A DNA stretch of 64,000 nt from Flavobacterium sp. (GTDB taxonomy: Bacteria > Bacteroidota > Bacteroidia > Flavobacteriales > Flavobacteriaceae): positions 6,031 to 70,030 of the forward strand of contig NZ_JAMWYY010000005.1 in the NCBI RefSeq assembly GCF_024305175.1. Direction: 5' to 3'. A model generated the notes under the pieces. The model ran no database searches and was not told the origin of the DNA. It saw only the letters and a list, made by a program, of their open reading frames with translations. Below, in pieces: positions 1 to 9,454 of the stretch; positions within the stretch are counted from its first letter, which is position 1, and each line of letters begins with the position of its first letter. The position numbers were made by a program, and so were the translations under genes.

Positions 1-51
1 ACAAATTATAATATTAAAAGGATAGTTATCTTTACATCATAAAAATGAATC

Positions 52-429
52 ATGAAGTTAAACATACTTATCATTTTAAAGTTTGTACTACAGATAGGCG
101 GGATAGCTGGTATACTGTTTATTGTAATGCCATTATATGATTCACATCACGAACTAATGAGCGAAAACGAACGGCTGAGAACATTGAACCGTTTTTATGA
201 ACAATTAGGGAGACCAGAGTTTAGCGATCCTAAAAATCAACTTGCAATTAGGGAAAATATTGCGATGTATAAATCTCCTAAAAAAGACATTGAAAATGAG
301 ATTGATTACTCAGATCGTATCACTACTCTAATTGTGTTTTTAGCTCTTTATTATGGAATAATTAATGGCTTAGACACTAAAATTGAAAATTTGAAAATAA
401 CAGCCAACAATAAACAAGAACTCTCTTAA
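52..429 (+). CDS. Small two-helix membrane protein, unknown function
   Basis: This 125-residue protein has a hydrophobic segment at about residues 4-27, a charged middle, and a second hydrophobic stretch at about 92-108. It is therefore probably anchored in the inner membrane with a loop of about 65 residues. The start is ATG. I do not recognise the family. Its 3' end meets the convergent GreA-like gene, with a 4-base overlap. It could be a small accessory protein of a gene lying before the window; nothing here shows its role. Confidence 0.55.
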   Translation: MKLNILIILKFVLQIGGIAGILFIVMPLYDSHHELMSENERLRTLNRFYEQLGRPEFSDPKNQLAIRENIAMYKSPKKDIENEIDYSDRITTLIVFLALYYGIINGLDTKIENLKITANNKQELS

Positions 430-878
430 GCAATATCTTCAACAATATATTTTGTTCCGTTAATCTCGAAACTGCCGCCGGCTTCCATTCCCAAAAGTTT
501 AGCTCCTAAAGGCGACTGCGGCGAAAGTGCTATAACCGTAATACCTTCAACAGTTATTTTAGGAAGCGCGAGACTTACAAACAGATACATTCCGTTAGCT
601 TTTACAAGACTGCCTGAAGCTACTTTTTTATGCACGGCATCAGCGTCCAGTTTGCTGAGAACAGCTTTTTGAGAGAGTATCTCTCCCAGCTTGGCATTGA
701 GTTTTTCCTGCTCTAAATGCATCATAGACAGGGCAGTTTCGTGCTTATCGCCCGCCGAGCCTTTGGCATCGTTAGCGGCATCTTCGGTAAGTGCCGCTAT
801 CATGTCGCGAAAGGCATCTTCTTTATCCTGAACCTGCTGCCTGTAGTAGGCTATAACTTTTTGTTTTAAGTGCTGCAT
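426..878 (-). CDS. GreA/GreB-like elongation factor domain protein
   Basis: The 150 residues fit a GreA/GreB-type layout. The N-terminal half (about 1-80) is charged and helical, as in a coiled coil. The C-terminal half contains a small beta domain with SPLGAKLLGMEAG, recalling the GreA/GreB C-terminal motif SPxGxALLG. Proteins of this kind in flavobacteria are, as I recall, often mislabelled as 3-oxoacyl-ACP synthase, for which there is no sequence support here. If it acts like Gre factors it would sit in the RNA polymerase secondary channel. The coiled-coil tip acidic pair typical of GreA is not obvious, so RNA cleavage activity is uncertain. Start is ATG. A terminator separates it from the upstream TonB-barrel gene. 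Confidence 0.65.
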   Translation of the reverse strand: MQHLKQKVIAYYRQQVQDKEDAFRDMIAALTEDAANDAKGSAGDKHETALSMMHLEQEKLNAKLGEILSQKAVLSKLDADAVHKKVASGSLVKANGMYLFVSLALPKITVEGITVIALSPQSPLGAKLLGMEAGGSFEINGTKYIVEDIA

Positions 879-889
879 GGCTGTTAAAC

Positions 890-920
890 AAAAAACCTAC
901 AGGCTGTACCTGCAGGTTTT
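890..920 (-). terminator. Intrinsic terminator of the TPR/TonB-barrel operon
   Basis: Read on the minus strand, AAAACCTGCAGG and CCTGTAGGTTTTTT form a stem with one mismatch around a short loop, and it ends in a T run. It lies just downstream of the stop codon of the barrel gene. Confidence 0.7.
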
Positions 921-943
921 ATTACTAATTTTTTACTGTTATA

Positions 944-2686
944 CTATAAATTAAATTTGTAAGAGGCACCTACCATAAACTGGAATCCCTGCACAGGATA
1001 ATTAACCCACCTTTCATAATCCTGGTTCGCTATATTGTTAAGCCTCAGGAAACCCGAAAGCCTTTCATTATACTGATACCCTACATGGGCGTTAAGGTCG
1101 AAAAAGCTTTTTAAGGTTATAAATTCAGGTGTATTAATTAATGGGTCGGTTGTGGGTACAAAAACAACATCATTTCTTTCTCCCACAAAAAACAGGTTAG
1201 TTCCGGCAGACCATTTTTCGGTGATTTTCACATCAAGGTTGGCTGAAGCCTTTAGCTCCGGAAGGTTCCATGCCTCAACCTGATCTGTATCGTAGCTGAA
1301 ATAAGAAGCATTTATTCCGGCAGATACTTTATCTGAAAAATCAGCTTTCAGTTCGCCGAAGAAACTTATAGTACGCAACTCGCCATAGAATATACTAAAT
1401 GAATTGGCATATTCAAAACCTTCATTATCCATAGCTGGATCAAAAGTGCTGTTGCTGTGTACGAAAAAGGCCCTGTCGTCTTCATTCATGTAAGAACCCT
1501 TGATGTTATAGGATACGTTACTGGCAAGCTTGCCTTTTAGCCCTACATAAATATCATATTGCTGGTTTGTAGGCGCTAAAGAAAGCATTGGCGAAATAAA
1601 TGGGTTTTCTGTTGAAAACTGTTCGTATGAGTTTTGCTTTAGTGTACCCTCTGCCCCGGCATAGGCTACTACAATACCTTCCACTACTTTATATGAGGCT
1701 TTAACCTGCGGATACACAAAAAACTTATTGTCATTTTCATCATTTGCCTTACCCATACTGTAAAACAATCCTGCACCCAGGCTTACCGAGAAATCATCAC
1801 GCTGGAAAAGCACACTTGGCTGTGCCCCAAGGTTAAAGTAATTGAACGTACGCTCTTCGATAATTGCTGCGTTATTAAAAGTAGCACCCACATAATCCAT
1901 TACCAGGTCAAGCTTTATCTTCTCGTCCATCACACTAAGGTCGAAGGCAGGCTTTAGTATAAAACGGTTCTCTGCCGAATCAAAGCCATCCCAAAAACGC
2001 TTGTATTGTATAGAAGCATCGCTAAAAAACAGGCTTTCTTCCATAGTAATATCAGCCCCAACGGTTATAGTGTTATAACCCTGTTGCTCATCTATGCCTG
2101 CAATAACCTCATCCGAAAATCCATCAGGCAGCCCGTACCAGTTATACACCCGGTTTTCATAACCCAGGTCGGCATTCCAGCTGTAGCGTTTTTGCCTGTT
2201 GCCATAAGTAAGATCTATAGCGGTGTTGTAATATTTGTCATCAAGCACCACACCGTCTATACCACCCTGGCTGCTAAGGTGCCTTAACATACCGCCAACA
2301 TACTGGTTACGGTCTATGTTTTCCGTTATAAATAATTCGGCGTTAACAGTACCATAATTGCCAATACCCAGTGTGGCATAATTATTATACAGCTTGTCAC
2401 GCTTTTGAGGCTCTACACCCGCTGCCCTGCCCTTTGCAGGGGTAAATGTAGAAGCCACCGGAAAAGAAAAGATATTATATTCTATCTGTTCTTTCTGGGT
2501 GTTCTCGTCATCCTCTATAACAGGTGTTTCTTTTACCTTAAAGGCATCCGACACTGTGGGCGTGTATGGCTTTACCACATTTACTACCTCTGTACCTATA
2601 TTTTCGTTCTTCTTCTGTGCAAAGGCCCCGCCTACGGCACCAAGCATAAGTGTTATGGCTAATGTATATTGAAATCGTATCTTCAT
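944..2686 (-). CDS. TonB-dependent-receptor-type outer membrane beta-barrel
   Basis: The 580-residue protein has a signal peptide (cut near GAFA/Q, residue 23). A roughly 75-residue acidic, proline-containing linker follows, then a long series of alternating aromatic and polar beta strands typical of an outer-membrane barrel. It ends in a hydrophobic strand with a terminal NL rather than the classic terminal Phe. No complete TonB plug domain is visible and the protein is shorter than full receptors (700-1000 residues), so it is a plug-less barrel. It lies 27 bases downstream of the large TPR gene on the same strand, so they are probably co-transcribed and may work together at the envelope. 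The substrate is unknown. Confidence 0.75.
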   Translation of the reverse strand: MKIRFQYTLAITLMLGAVGGAFAQKKNENIGTEVVNVVKPYTPTVSDAFKVKETPVIEDDENTQKEQIEYNIFSFPVASTFTPAKGRAAGVEPQKRDKLYNNYATLGIGNYGTVNAELFITENIDRNQYVGGMLRHLSSQGGIDGVVLDDKYYNTAIDLTYGNRQKRYSWNADLGYENRVYNWYGLPDGFSDEVIAGIDEQQGYNTITVGADITMEESLFFSDASIQYKRFWDGFDSAENRFILKPAFDLSVMDEKIKLDLVMDYVGATFNNAAIIEERTFNYFNLGAQPSVLFQRDDFSVSLGAGLFYSMGKANDENDNKFFVYPQVKASYKVVEGIVVAYAGAEGTLKQNSYEQFSTENPFISPMLSLAPTNQQYDIYVGLKGKLASNVSYNIKGSYMNEDDRAFFVHSNSTFDPAMDNEGFEYANSFSIFYGELRTISFFGELKADFSDKVSAGINASYFSYDTDQVEAWNLPELKASANLDVKITEKWSAGTNLFFVGERNDVVFVPTTDPLINTPEFITLKSFFDLNAHVGYQYNERLSGFLRLNNIANQDYERWVNYPVQGFQFMVGASYKFNL

Positions 2687-2713
2687 GGCTAATTTAGATG
2701 GCTTATATTAAAA

Positions 2714-5700
2714 CTAATTCTGGATAGATGAGTTACGTTTGGCCTCTTCGGCTTTAATGGCATCAAGCTCTTTCTGTGCCTCTTCCACTACATCCGGATA
2801 ATCGGTAAAGTTCTTTATAACACTCTCTAGTATGTAGGTGGCCTGGAAGCTGTCTTTCATACTGTAAAAGTTTTTGGCCATTACAATAAGGCTCTTAGCA
2901 CCGAAATACTTGTAACCCGAGTAATCTTTAGAAAGTTTTTGTACCGATGCGTTAGAGGCTTCATACTTGCCTTCTTTATTTTTAAAATAAGCGTCATAAT
3001 AAAGCGCTTCGGCGGCAAGCTCGCCTTTGGCTATAGTTAGCAGTTTGGCATAGGCCGCCTTAGCTTTTTCTTCGTTATTGGTTTTTATGGCAGAACGTGC
3101 AATTATAATCTGCGCATCGCTCTTTATCCTGTCTTCAATCTTGTTGTTTGCCATTACCTTATCGGCATAGGCTACCGCATTGGCATAATCCTTCTGCTCA
3201 TAATAGCTCTTCATGAGGTTGCTTTGCGCAAAGGTTACGTTCTGCGGAAACTCAGCCTCGGTTTCAAGCCTTTTCAGCACCGGTATTGCCTTTGCATAAT
3301 CGTTTGCCTTAAGGTGTATCTGCGATAGCCTTGCCAGCGCCTGCTCTGTATATTCGCTCCTTGATTTGGATATTACATATTCATAATGCTCTACAGCGTT
3401 CTTCTCAAGCCCATCGGCAAAATATGCCTGTGCCAGGTAGAAGTGTGCTTTAAGTGCCGATATACCGTTAGGGAACTTCGCCAGATAACTGTTTAGTGAC
3501 GATATAGCCTGCTTTAAGTTGTTTTGCAGGTATTGTTTTTCGGCTGCTTCAAAAGCGGTATTATCAAGGTCAGAATCGCTTACATCAACAAAATCGAGTG
3601 TTTTTACCCAAGCCGCATATTCATCAGTACGTCCGCTGTCTACATAAATAAGCCTTGCGGTAGATACCGCCTCCATAGCCTCAGGTGTATTAGGGAATTC
3701 GGCAACTACTTTTTTAAACTTATCGAGTGCTTTGGCATCCTGCTCGGCATTATAATAAATAAGGGCCTGCCTCATTATTGCCTTGCTTACATAAGAGCTG
3801 CCTTTATAATCGGCAATAAGCCTGTCATACGTTTGTAATGCTTTGGTAGTATTATTTTCGGCAACATAGGTATTACCCAGTTCGTACAACGCATCGTCCG
3901 CAAATTTAGATTTTGGGTATGATTGTATGAATTTGGTAAGATCTTCTATCTTCTTCTCATTCCTGTCAACAAAGCCGTAGCTTATCGCCTTTTGGTACAG
4001 GGCATAATCGGCATCAATGCCTTTCATCTCTATAGCTTTGTTATAAGCCTCCATTGCAGGCCAGTATTTAGCCGAAACGAAATGGCTGTCGCCCAGGCGC
4101 AGATAAGCATCATTTAGCCTTGTGTTGTCGTTCTTGGCTGTATCTATATACGACTGGAAGAACTGTGCAGCCTGCTCATACTCTTTCAGCTTAAAATAAG
4201 TATAGGCTATGTTGTAATTGATGTTTTTATATTCGGGTGTGGTTTTACCCTCGCTATACTGCTGGAACTGCTTAAAGCTAAGCAGTGCTTCGCTAAATTG
4301 GTCTAAAACATATTCTGTTTCACCTTTCCAAAACGTTGCACGGGCGGTAAAGCGGGCATCGCGCTGCTCTGCTATAGATTTCTTGAATAAAGCAAGCGCC
4401 TGCTGATAATTGCCATCTGTATAAAGCTCCATACCCCTGTAAAAAGCTACCTTCTGGTAAGCAAGCCTGTTTTCGGACGATTTGTTTTTCTCGAGTAGTG
4501 AAAGAGCCTCCGTATAATTCTTAGAGGTGATATAAGAACTAATGAGCAAATTCTGTATCTCCTGCTTAAACGGTGTTTGCGGGTACTTTGTAAGGAATGC
4601 GTTAAGTACTTCGGGCACGCTTTGGTAAGGGTTACCTATTTCATAACTCAGCTTGGCATAGTTAAGGTAAGCATCCTCCTGGATTTTAGCATCAAAATCC
4701 ATTTCAGATGCATTCTTAAATGCGTTTAGCGCTTCCTGTTTTTTGCCGGTTTTTAAATAGCTTTCACCCAAATGGTAATAGGCATTTTGTGCCACACCAT
4801 CGTTACCGCCCACTATTTTATTGAATTCCGCTATAGCGTTTTCATAATCGCCCTGCTTGTAATAGGCATAGCCCAACTGGTAAAAGTCGGTATTGTTCCA
4901 ACGGCCTTTTTTACCTTTATATTCTTTAAGGTATGGTATGGCCTTATCATATTGTTTCAGGTTAAAGTAGCTTTCGCCGATAATCTTGTTTAATTCGCTG
5001 CGCTCCTGTGCGCTGCTTTTTGCCAGCTGCGGCTCGCCAAGTTCTATCGCTTTCTGGAAGTTACCCAGTTTAAAGTTCATATCCGCCTGAAAATAGGACA
5101 TTTTTTCTTTGTACCTGTCCTGGTCTTCCACCTGCTCAAAATACTGTGTAGCTTCTTTGTAGTTATCACCTTCATAAGCAATATAGCCCAAGTAATATTT
5201 TGCCTGAGAGCCATATTCTTTGCTGTTAACCACTTTATTAAGATACTTTTCAGCCTGCTTTTTGTCGCCTGCGCTAAAGTAGCTGTACCCTTTCTGGAAG
5301 TTATAGCGTTCCCTGTCGGCATTGCTCATGGTGCTTTCCTCTACCCTGTCATACCACTTTAAAGCCTGTGCATATTGCCCCTGCCCAAAGTAGTAGCTTG
5401 CCACCTCAACATAAGCCTGGTTTTGCTTAGGGCTTGTGGGGTAGTCTTCCACAAAATCTTCCATAAGCACATCGGCATTCATCTGGTTAAGGCGTATGGC
5501 ACAATTGGCTATGTAATAAGCACAGTCTGCCTGTACCTCTGTATCGGCCGACTCTTTTTGTGCTTTTTCAAAAAGTATCTGTGCAGCCTGATATTGTTGC
5601 TGGTTATAAAGGTCTACGCCTTTTTCAAATTCCTGAAGTTCGTGTGTGTAAATGGTAGATTGCTGTGCCGAGAGGCTCATGCCTATAAGCGGCACCGCAA

Positions 5701-5728
5701 AAAGAAGCAGCCTGTTTATCTTGCGCAT
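2714..5728 (-). CDS. Large periplasmic tetratricopeptide repeat protein
   Basis: This 1004-residue protein begins with a signal peptide (MRKINRLLLFAVPLIGM, cut near LSA/QQ). The rest is nearly all TPR units, with repeated patterns such as A-xx-YF-x-G-x-Y and YP-x(2-7)-A-xx-A. These form a long superhelical scaffold, probably periplasmic or attached to the outer membrane. No enzyme domain is seen. It is the first gene of a two-gene unit with the TonB-type barrel downstream, which suggests a protein-protein role linked to that barrel. The repeats resemble the BamD/YbgF style (outer-membrane lipoprotein and CpoB-like), but there is no lipobox. The ORFs on the opposite strand here are shadows. 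Confidence 0.85.
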   Translation of the reverse strand: MRKINRLLLFAVPLIGMSLSAQQSTIYTHELQEFEKGVDLYNQQQYQAAQILFEKAQKESADTEVQADCAYYIANCAIRLNQMNADVLMEDFVEDYPTSPKQNQAYVEVASYYFGQGQYAQALKWYDRVEESTMSNADRERYNFQKGYSYFSAGDKKQAEKYLNKVVNSKEYGSQAKYYLGYIAYEGDNYKEATQYFEQVEDQDRYKEKMSYFQADMNFKLGNFQKAIELGEPQLAKSSAQERSELNKIIGESYFNLKQYDKAIPYLKEYKGKKGRWNNTDFYQLGYAYYKQGDYENAIAEFNKIVGGNDGVAQNAYYHLGESYLKTGKKQEALNAFKNASEMDFDAKIQEDAYLNYAKLSYEIGNPYQSVPEVLNAFLTKYPQTPFKQEIQNLLISSYITSKNYTEALSLLEKNKSSENRLAYQKVAFYRGMELYTDGNYQQALALFKKSIAEQRDARFTARATFWKGETEYVLDQFSEALLSFKQFQQYSEGKTTPEYKNINYNIAYTYFKLKEYEQAAQFFQSYIDTAKNDNTRLNDAYLRLGDSHFVSAKYWPAMEAYNKAIEMKGIDADYALYQKAISYGFVDRNEKKIEDLTKFIQSYPKSKFADDALYELGNTYVAENNTTKALQTYDRLIADYKGSSYVSKAIMRQALIYYNAEQDAKALDKFKKVVAEFPNTPEAMEAVSTARLIYVDSGRTDEYAAWVKTLDFVDVSDSDLDNTAFEAAEKQYLQNNLKQAISSLNSYLAKFPNGISALKAHFYLAQAYFADGLEKNAVEHYEYVISKSRSEYTEQALARLSQIHLKANDYAKAIPVLKRLETEAEFPQNVTFAQSNLMKSYYEQKDYANAVAYADKVMANNKIEDRIKSDAQIIIARSAIKTNNEEKAKAAYAKLLTIAKGELAAEALYYDAYFKNKEGKYEASNASVQKLSKDYSGYKYFGAKSLIVMAKNFYSMKDSFQATYILESVIKNFTDYPDVVEEAQKELDAIKAEEAKRNSSIQN

Positions 5729-5850
5729 ATTTCTTGTTTTGTTAGGATAGCCAAATATATCAATTCTTAATGGTATTTAACGGATGTTTTGTGGCTTTTA
5801 GTATGATTTTAGCAATAGCTGCCACCTAAAAAATGCTTTAAAATAAAATT

Positions 5851-5880
5851 TTGAATACAGCCGCATACTTAGTATTTTTA
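5851..5880 (+). promoter_or_regulatory. Flavobacterial-type promoter for ftsE
   Basis: TTG at 5851-5853, a 19-base spacer and TATTTTTA at 5873-5880 match the Bacteroidetes consensus TTG-N(17-23)-TAnnTTTG, with one mismatch in the -7 box. The ATG is 24 bases downstream. This also argues against the track's TTG start at 5851, which is the -33 element itself. Confidence 0.5.
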
Positions 5881-5904
5881 CCAAACTTAAAAAACCTATA
5901 CCTT

Positions 5905-6588
5905 ATGTACCAACCTGTATTAAAACTTGATGACGTTACCATTTACCAGGGTAATAATGCCGTGCTTACCAACATAAACCTTGAGGTAAACCCGGGTGAG
6001 TTTTTATACATAATTGGTAAAACGGGCACAGGTAAAAGCAGCTTTATGAAAACCCTGTATGGCGACCTTCAGCTTAAATCAGGTAAAGGCACTTTTGTAG
6101 ATTATGACCTTGCCAAGCTGCGCGATAAGCACATACCCTACCTGCGCAGGAAAATTGGCATTGTTTTCCAGGATTTTAAATTGTTACCGGACAGGTCGGT
6201 TTACGATAACCTGCTGTTTGTGCTTAAAGCAACAGGGTGGAGCGAAAAGCGCGAAATGGATGTTAAGATAAATGAGGTGCTTGACAAGGTTGGTATGAAG
6301 AATGCCGTGCATAAAATGCCGCACCAAATATCAGGCGGCGAGCAGCAGCGTGTAGCCATAGCCCGTGCCCTGCTTAACGACCCTGAGGTTATACTTGCCG
6401 ATGAGCCTACCGGAAACCTTGACCCGCAAACCAGTGTAGAGGTAATGCAACTGCTTAAAGAAATTAACCAGAACGGCAAAACTATAATCATGGCAACCCA
6501 TGATTATGCATTGCTGATGAAATTTCCCAGTAAGACCCTTAAATGCGACAGCGGCTCTCTTTTTGAAGTGGTGCAGAAAACGGTTTAA
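5905..6588 (+). CDS. ftsE: Cell division ATP-binding protein FtsE
   Basis: A 227-residue ABC ATPase. Walker A is GKTGTGKSS, the signature is [16 protein letters not shown], Walker B is VILADEPTG, and the H-loop is MATHDY. The segment [20 protein letters not shown] is diagnostic of FtsE. With FtsX it would form the inner-membrane complex that controls septal peptidoglycan hydrolases during division. ftsX is not next to it. I start at ATG 5905, not at the track's TTG 5851, because the family begins close to this methionine and a promoter occupies the upstream stretch. The 3' end overlaps the convergent oxygenase gene by 4 bases. Confidence 0.9.
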   Translation: MYQPVLKLDDVTIYQGNNAVLTNINLEVNPGEFLYIIGKTGTGKSSFMKTLYGDLQLKSGKGTFVDYDLAKLRDKHIPYLRRKIGIVFQDFKLLPDRSVYDNLLFVLKATGWSEKREMDVKINEVLDKVGMKNAVHKMPHQISGGEQQRVAIARALLNDPEVILADEPTGNLDPQTSVEVMQLLKEINQNGKTIIMATHDYALLMKFPSKTLKCDSGSLFEVVQKTV

Positions 6589-7409
6589 TCGTTTTTATCC
6601 TTTTTATATACATGGGGGTTTTCTACAATTCCCTTTGTAAATATTTTCCTGATGCCCATGCGCAGCCATGCATCAGCCCGGAGTATTTTATCTGTTAGCT
6701 TATTTTCGGGCCTGCCCCTGAATGATGTTACATGAAAGGTATCATCATCATGCACCGGGTTATGCGAAAAGTAATAATTAGACACACAGCACCTGTAGCC
6801 ATTATGTGTAACAGGAGACACCGAATGTAATGACCTGTTGTGCGTTGCCATAACAGCAAGACGGTTAAATTTGCTGTGTATAGTTATTTGAGGGTTTTTC
6901 AAACCATCAGGCCATAGCTCCAGGTTACCGCCATAAGACTCTTCCCAATCAGGGGTAACATAATACAGCAGGTTTAATATACGCCACAGCTTTCGGTCTT
7001 TATCGTGTGAGTTATCAAGGTGCGGATTTAAAAACTGTTTGTACCCCATCATAGATATACCGCCGGCATACAGGTTTTCATCCGGTATAGCACCTTTAAG
7101 CCCGCAAATTTCGGCTACAAGGTCAACTATTTCCGCATCTTGAAAAGCATAGATTATCTCTTCGAGCAGCGGGTTGTATAAATTCATCTGCGCCGCAACA
7201 TATTTATCTTCGCGTATGGATTTTTTCAGTACCATATCTTTAGCTTCAGGAAACGCATTATATACCTCTAAAGCAAGTTCTTCAGGCAACAGGTTATCTA
7301 GATAAAAATACCCTATACCGGCCTTACTGTATTCATATTGCTGCTTAAGCGTTTGTTTATGCTCTAAAATATTTTGGTATATAATTGCTGAATAATCCTG
7401 CCTTTTCAT
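6585..7409 (-). CDS. 2-oxoglutarate/Fe(II)-dependent oxygenase family protein
   Basis: The 274-residue protein carries the facial triad of this fold: H130-x-D132 (NPHLD) and H195 (SLHSV), with R206 (GYRC) placed to bind 2-oxoglutarate. An expected iron-side beta strand, GGNLELWPD, lies between them. Such enzymes hydroxylate peptides, sugars or small molecules. The substrate cannot be read from sequence. It lies at the edge of a glycan gene block, so a role in modifying a surface sugar or a glycan-linked protein is possible, though this is inference only. It is divergent from the GT2 gene, with 101 bases between the two starts, and both have -7 boxes there. Confidence 0.8.
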   Translation of the reverse strand: MKRQDYSAIIYQNILEHKQTLKQQYEYSKAGIGYFYLDNLLPEELALEVYNAFPEAKDMVLKKSIREDKYVAAQMNLYNPLLEEIIYAFQDAEIVDLVAEICGLKGAIPDENLYAGGISMMGYKQFLNPHLDNSHDKDRKLWRILNLLYYVTPDWEESYGGNLELWPDGLKNPQITIHSKFNRLAVMATHNRSLHSVSPVTHNGYRCCVSNYYFSHNPVHDDDTFHVTSFRGRPENKLTDKILRADAWLRMGIRKIFTKGIVENPHVYKKDKND

Positions 7410-7431
7410 AAAATGAAAATATATGTTTTGC

Positions 7432-7439
7432 CAAAGATA
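7432..7439 (-). promoter_or_regulatory. Candidate -7 box of the oxygenase gene
   Basis: TATCTTTG on the minus strand is a perfect TAnnTTTG match, 22 bases before the ATG. No clear TTG was found at the -33 position, so support comes from the -7 box alone. Confidence 0.4.
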
Positions 7440-7483
7440 ACGGATAGCTGTGTATTTTTAAACAGTTAAGGCTTTAGTTTTAT

Positions 7484-7491
7484 TACTTTTG
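7484..7491 (+). promoter_or_regulatory. Candidate -7 box of the GT2 gene
   Basis: TACTTTTG is a perfect TAnnTTTG match 19 bases before the ATG at 7511. The -33 side is weak. Confidence 0.4.
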
Positions 7492-7510
7492 CAGGGTATA
7501 AAACCCACGG

Positions 7511-8389
7511 ATGCTCTCTGTACTGATACCCACATATAACTATAACATAGTAACGCTTGTAAAGCAGGTAAAGCAGCAATGTGATGCATTGGGTATTTTA
7601 TATGAAATTATTGCCGCAGATGACTTTTCTGACAAAGAATACACATTAGATAACAGGGTAATAAACAGTCTGACAAACTGTAGGCTGATTGAAAACAGCA
7701 GTAATATGGGGCGGACGTACACCCGTCGTTTGCTTGCTGAAACCACTCAATATGATATGTTGCTTTTTCTTGATGCAGATGTACTACCGGTTAAAGAAAC
7801 TTTCATAAAAGATTACCTTCCCTACATTACTGATAAAGCACTTGCTGTTTTCGGCGGCTACAGCTACACACCCGAACCACCTGAAAAAAACAGGATTTTA
7901 CGCTATAAGTATGGCCGATGCCGCGAAGAAAAACCGGTTGACATAAGAAAGCAAAATCCGTATGGATTTGTTTTTTCAGGTAACATATTACTGCGCAAAG
8001 ATGTTTTCATGGAAAATAACTTTAACGGCGAAGGCAAATTTTACGGGCTAGATGTATGGTTCAGCTACAGCCTTTTCAGGTCGGGAGTTCCGGTTATACA
8101 AATTCATAACCCAATCTACCATTTAGGAATAGAAGAAAATGAGGTTTTCTTTAAAAAAGCGCTCGACTCTGTTGCCACAAAAAAGCAACTGATGGAAAGC
8201 TTCCCTGAAATTGGAATGGTAAACCCATTGATGAAAAGCTACAGGCTACTGAAAAAATACAGGTTAACGGCAATTATTAAAGCAGGTTTTAAACTCACTG
8301 AGCCATTAATGCGGAAGATGATACTTAAAAATAATCCGAGCCTTTTTGTACTCGATATTTACCGTTTAGGTTACCTCTGTTCGCTTTAA
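7511..8389 (+). CDS. Family 2 glycosyltransferase
   Basis: This 292-residue GT-A fold enzyme opens with the nucleotide-binding strand SVLIPTYNYN, has an acidic pair at ADDFSD, and has the metal-binding D-x-D site at D88-A-D90 (LFLDADVLP). A later YGLDVWFSY segment matches the conserved ED-like acceptor motif in a modified form. It would transfer a sugar from a nucleotide donor onto a lipid-linked or surface glycan, working at the inner face of the membrane. Donor and acceptor are unknown. The last 24 bases overlap the convergent GT4 gene. Confidence 0.85.
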   Translation: MLSVLIPTYNYNIVTLVKQVKQQCDALGILYEIIAADDFSDKEYTLDNRVINSLTNCRLIENSSNMGRTYTRRLLAETTQYDMLLFLDADVLPVKETFIKDYLPYITDKALAVFGGYSYTPEPPEKNRILRYKYGRCREEKPVDIRKQNPYGFVFSGNILLRKDVFMENNFNGEGKFYGLDVWFSYSLFRSGVPVIQIHNPIYHLGIEENEVFFKKALDSVATKKQLMESFPEIGMVNPLMKSYRLLKKYRLTAIIKAGFKLTEPLMRKMILKNNPSLFVLDIYRLGYLCSL

Positions 8390-9454
8390 AAACTTAAACA
8401 GCCTGTCCCATTGTTCCATAACAGGCACTATGGCATAACGCTGTGACATGACTATGGCTCCTTTTCCAAGCTCTGTTCTTAAAGACTGATCTTTTATAAG
8501 CATACACACCGCATCAGCAAAAGCTTTTATATCGCCATCAGGAATTAGTAAGCCATCCTTATTGTTGGTAATAATTTCCCCGGGGCCAACAGGACAGTCA
8601 AAGGCTACTGTAGGAACACCAAAGGCTGCGGCCTCTATTATAACAAGTCCAAACCCTTCGTAGCGGGAAGGTAACAGGTTAATTGCAGCATCGGCATAAG
8701 CAATAGCAACATCCTGTACAGTTTTTTTAAAAATAATCCTGTCAAGGCTCAATGCGGCGGCCATAGCTTTGATATCATAATCAGGGTTATCCTCTCCATA
8801 AATTTCAATTATCCAGTCAGGGTGTCTCGCCGAAATAATTTTCCAGGCTTCAAATAACCTGTCAAATCCTTTCTGGTAATTATGCCTGCTAAGTACCACA
8901 AGTTTTTTTGCTGATAATGAAGACTCTTCATCTGCGTTTATCCATAAAGGATTTGGGATAACATAAACGTTAAGTACGCTTAATTCTGCCGCTCCACATT
9001 TGGTTAAGGATACTACAGCATCAAATTTGCGAATTAGCCTGGCTGCAATTTTGTAACCTATTCGGGCTATTCCTTTGTTCTCATTTTCAACATTATATTG
9101 TGTAGTGTGGCTTTCGTAAACCAACGGTATATCCTTTACTATCAGAGGGAGCAAAAAACTTTTTATACCATTATCGCACATTACAACTACATCGGGCTTT
9201 TCTGTAGCTGCAAATTGCTGAATTAGCTTTTTATAAGAGAAAAAGTAAAACAACAGAGACCGTTTAGGATTAATAGTAATGGTATTAACTTTTGGACTTA
9301 AAGGATATTCAATCTTACTATTGCCAAACTGGTTGGTAGCAAGAATGGTAACATCATAACCGTAATGCTCTGCTAAGTAACTCGCCTTTACAGACAGAAC
9401 ACGCTGAATGCCCCCTACCCCTGCTATTTTATTTGTGATGTAAAGCAGTTTCAT
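8366..9454 (-). CDS. Family 4 glycosyltransferase
   Basis: A 362-residue GT-B enzyme. The N-terminal Rossmann part starts MKLLYITNKIAGVGGIQRV, with the glycine-rich acceptor loop. The C-terminal half has LVVLSRHNYQKGFDRLFEAW and the family E-x7-E element in SRYEGFGLVIIEA, which binds the nucleotide sugar. Retaining transfer from UDP- or GDP-hexose is usual for the family. The start overlaps the upstream fdtA-like stop in an ATGA arrangement, so translation is coupled and the two genes share an operon with the GT2 at 9851. Confidence 0.87.
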   Translation of the reverse strand: MKLLYITNKIAGVGGIQRVLSVKASYLAEHYGYDVTILATNQFGNSKIEYPLSPKVNTITINPKRSLLFYFFSYKKLIQQFAATEKPDVVVMCDNGIKSFLLPLIVKDIPLVYESHTTQYNVENENKGIARIGYKIAARLIRKFDAVVSLTKCGAAELSVLNVYVIPNPLWINADEESSLSAKKLVVLSRHNYQKGFDRLFEAWKIISARHPDWIIEIYGEDNPDYDIKAMAAALSLDRIIFKKTVQDVAIAYADAAINLLPSRYEGFGLVIIEAAAFGVPTVAFDCPVGPGEIITNNKDGLLIPDGDIKAFADAVCMLIKDQSLRTELGKGAIVMSQRYAIVPVMEQWDRLFKFLKRTEVT

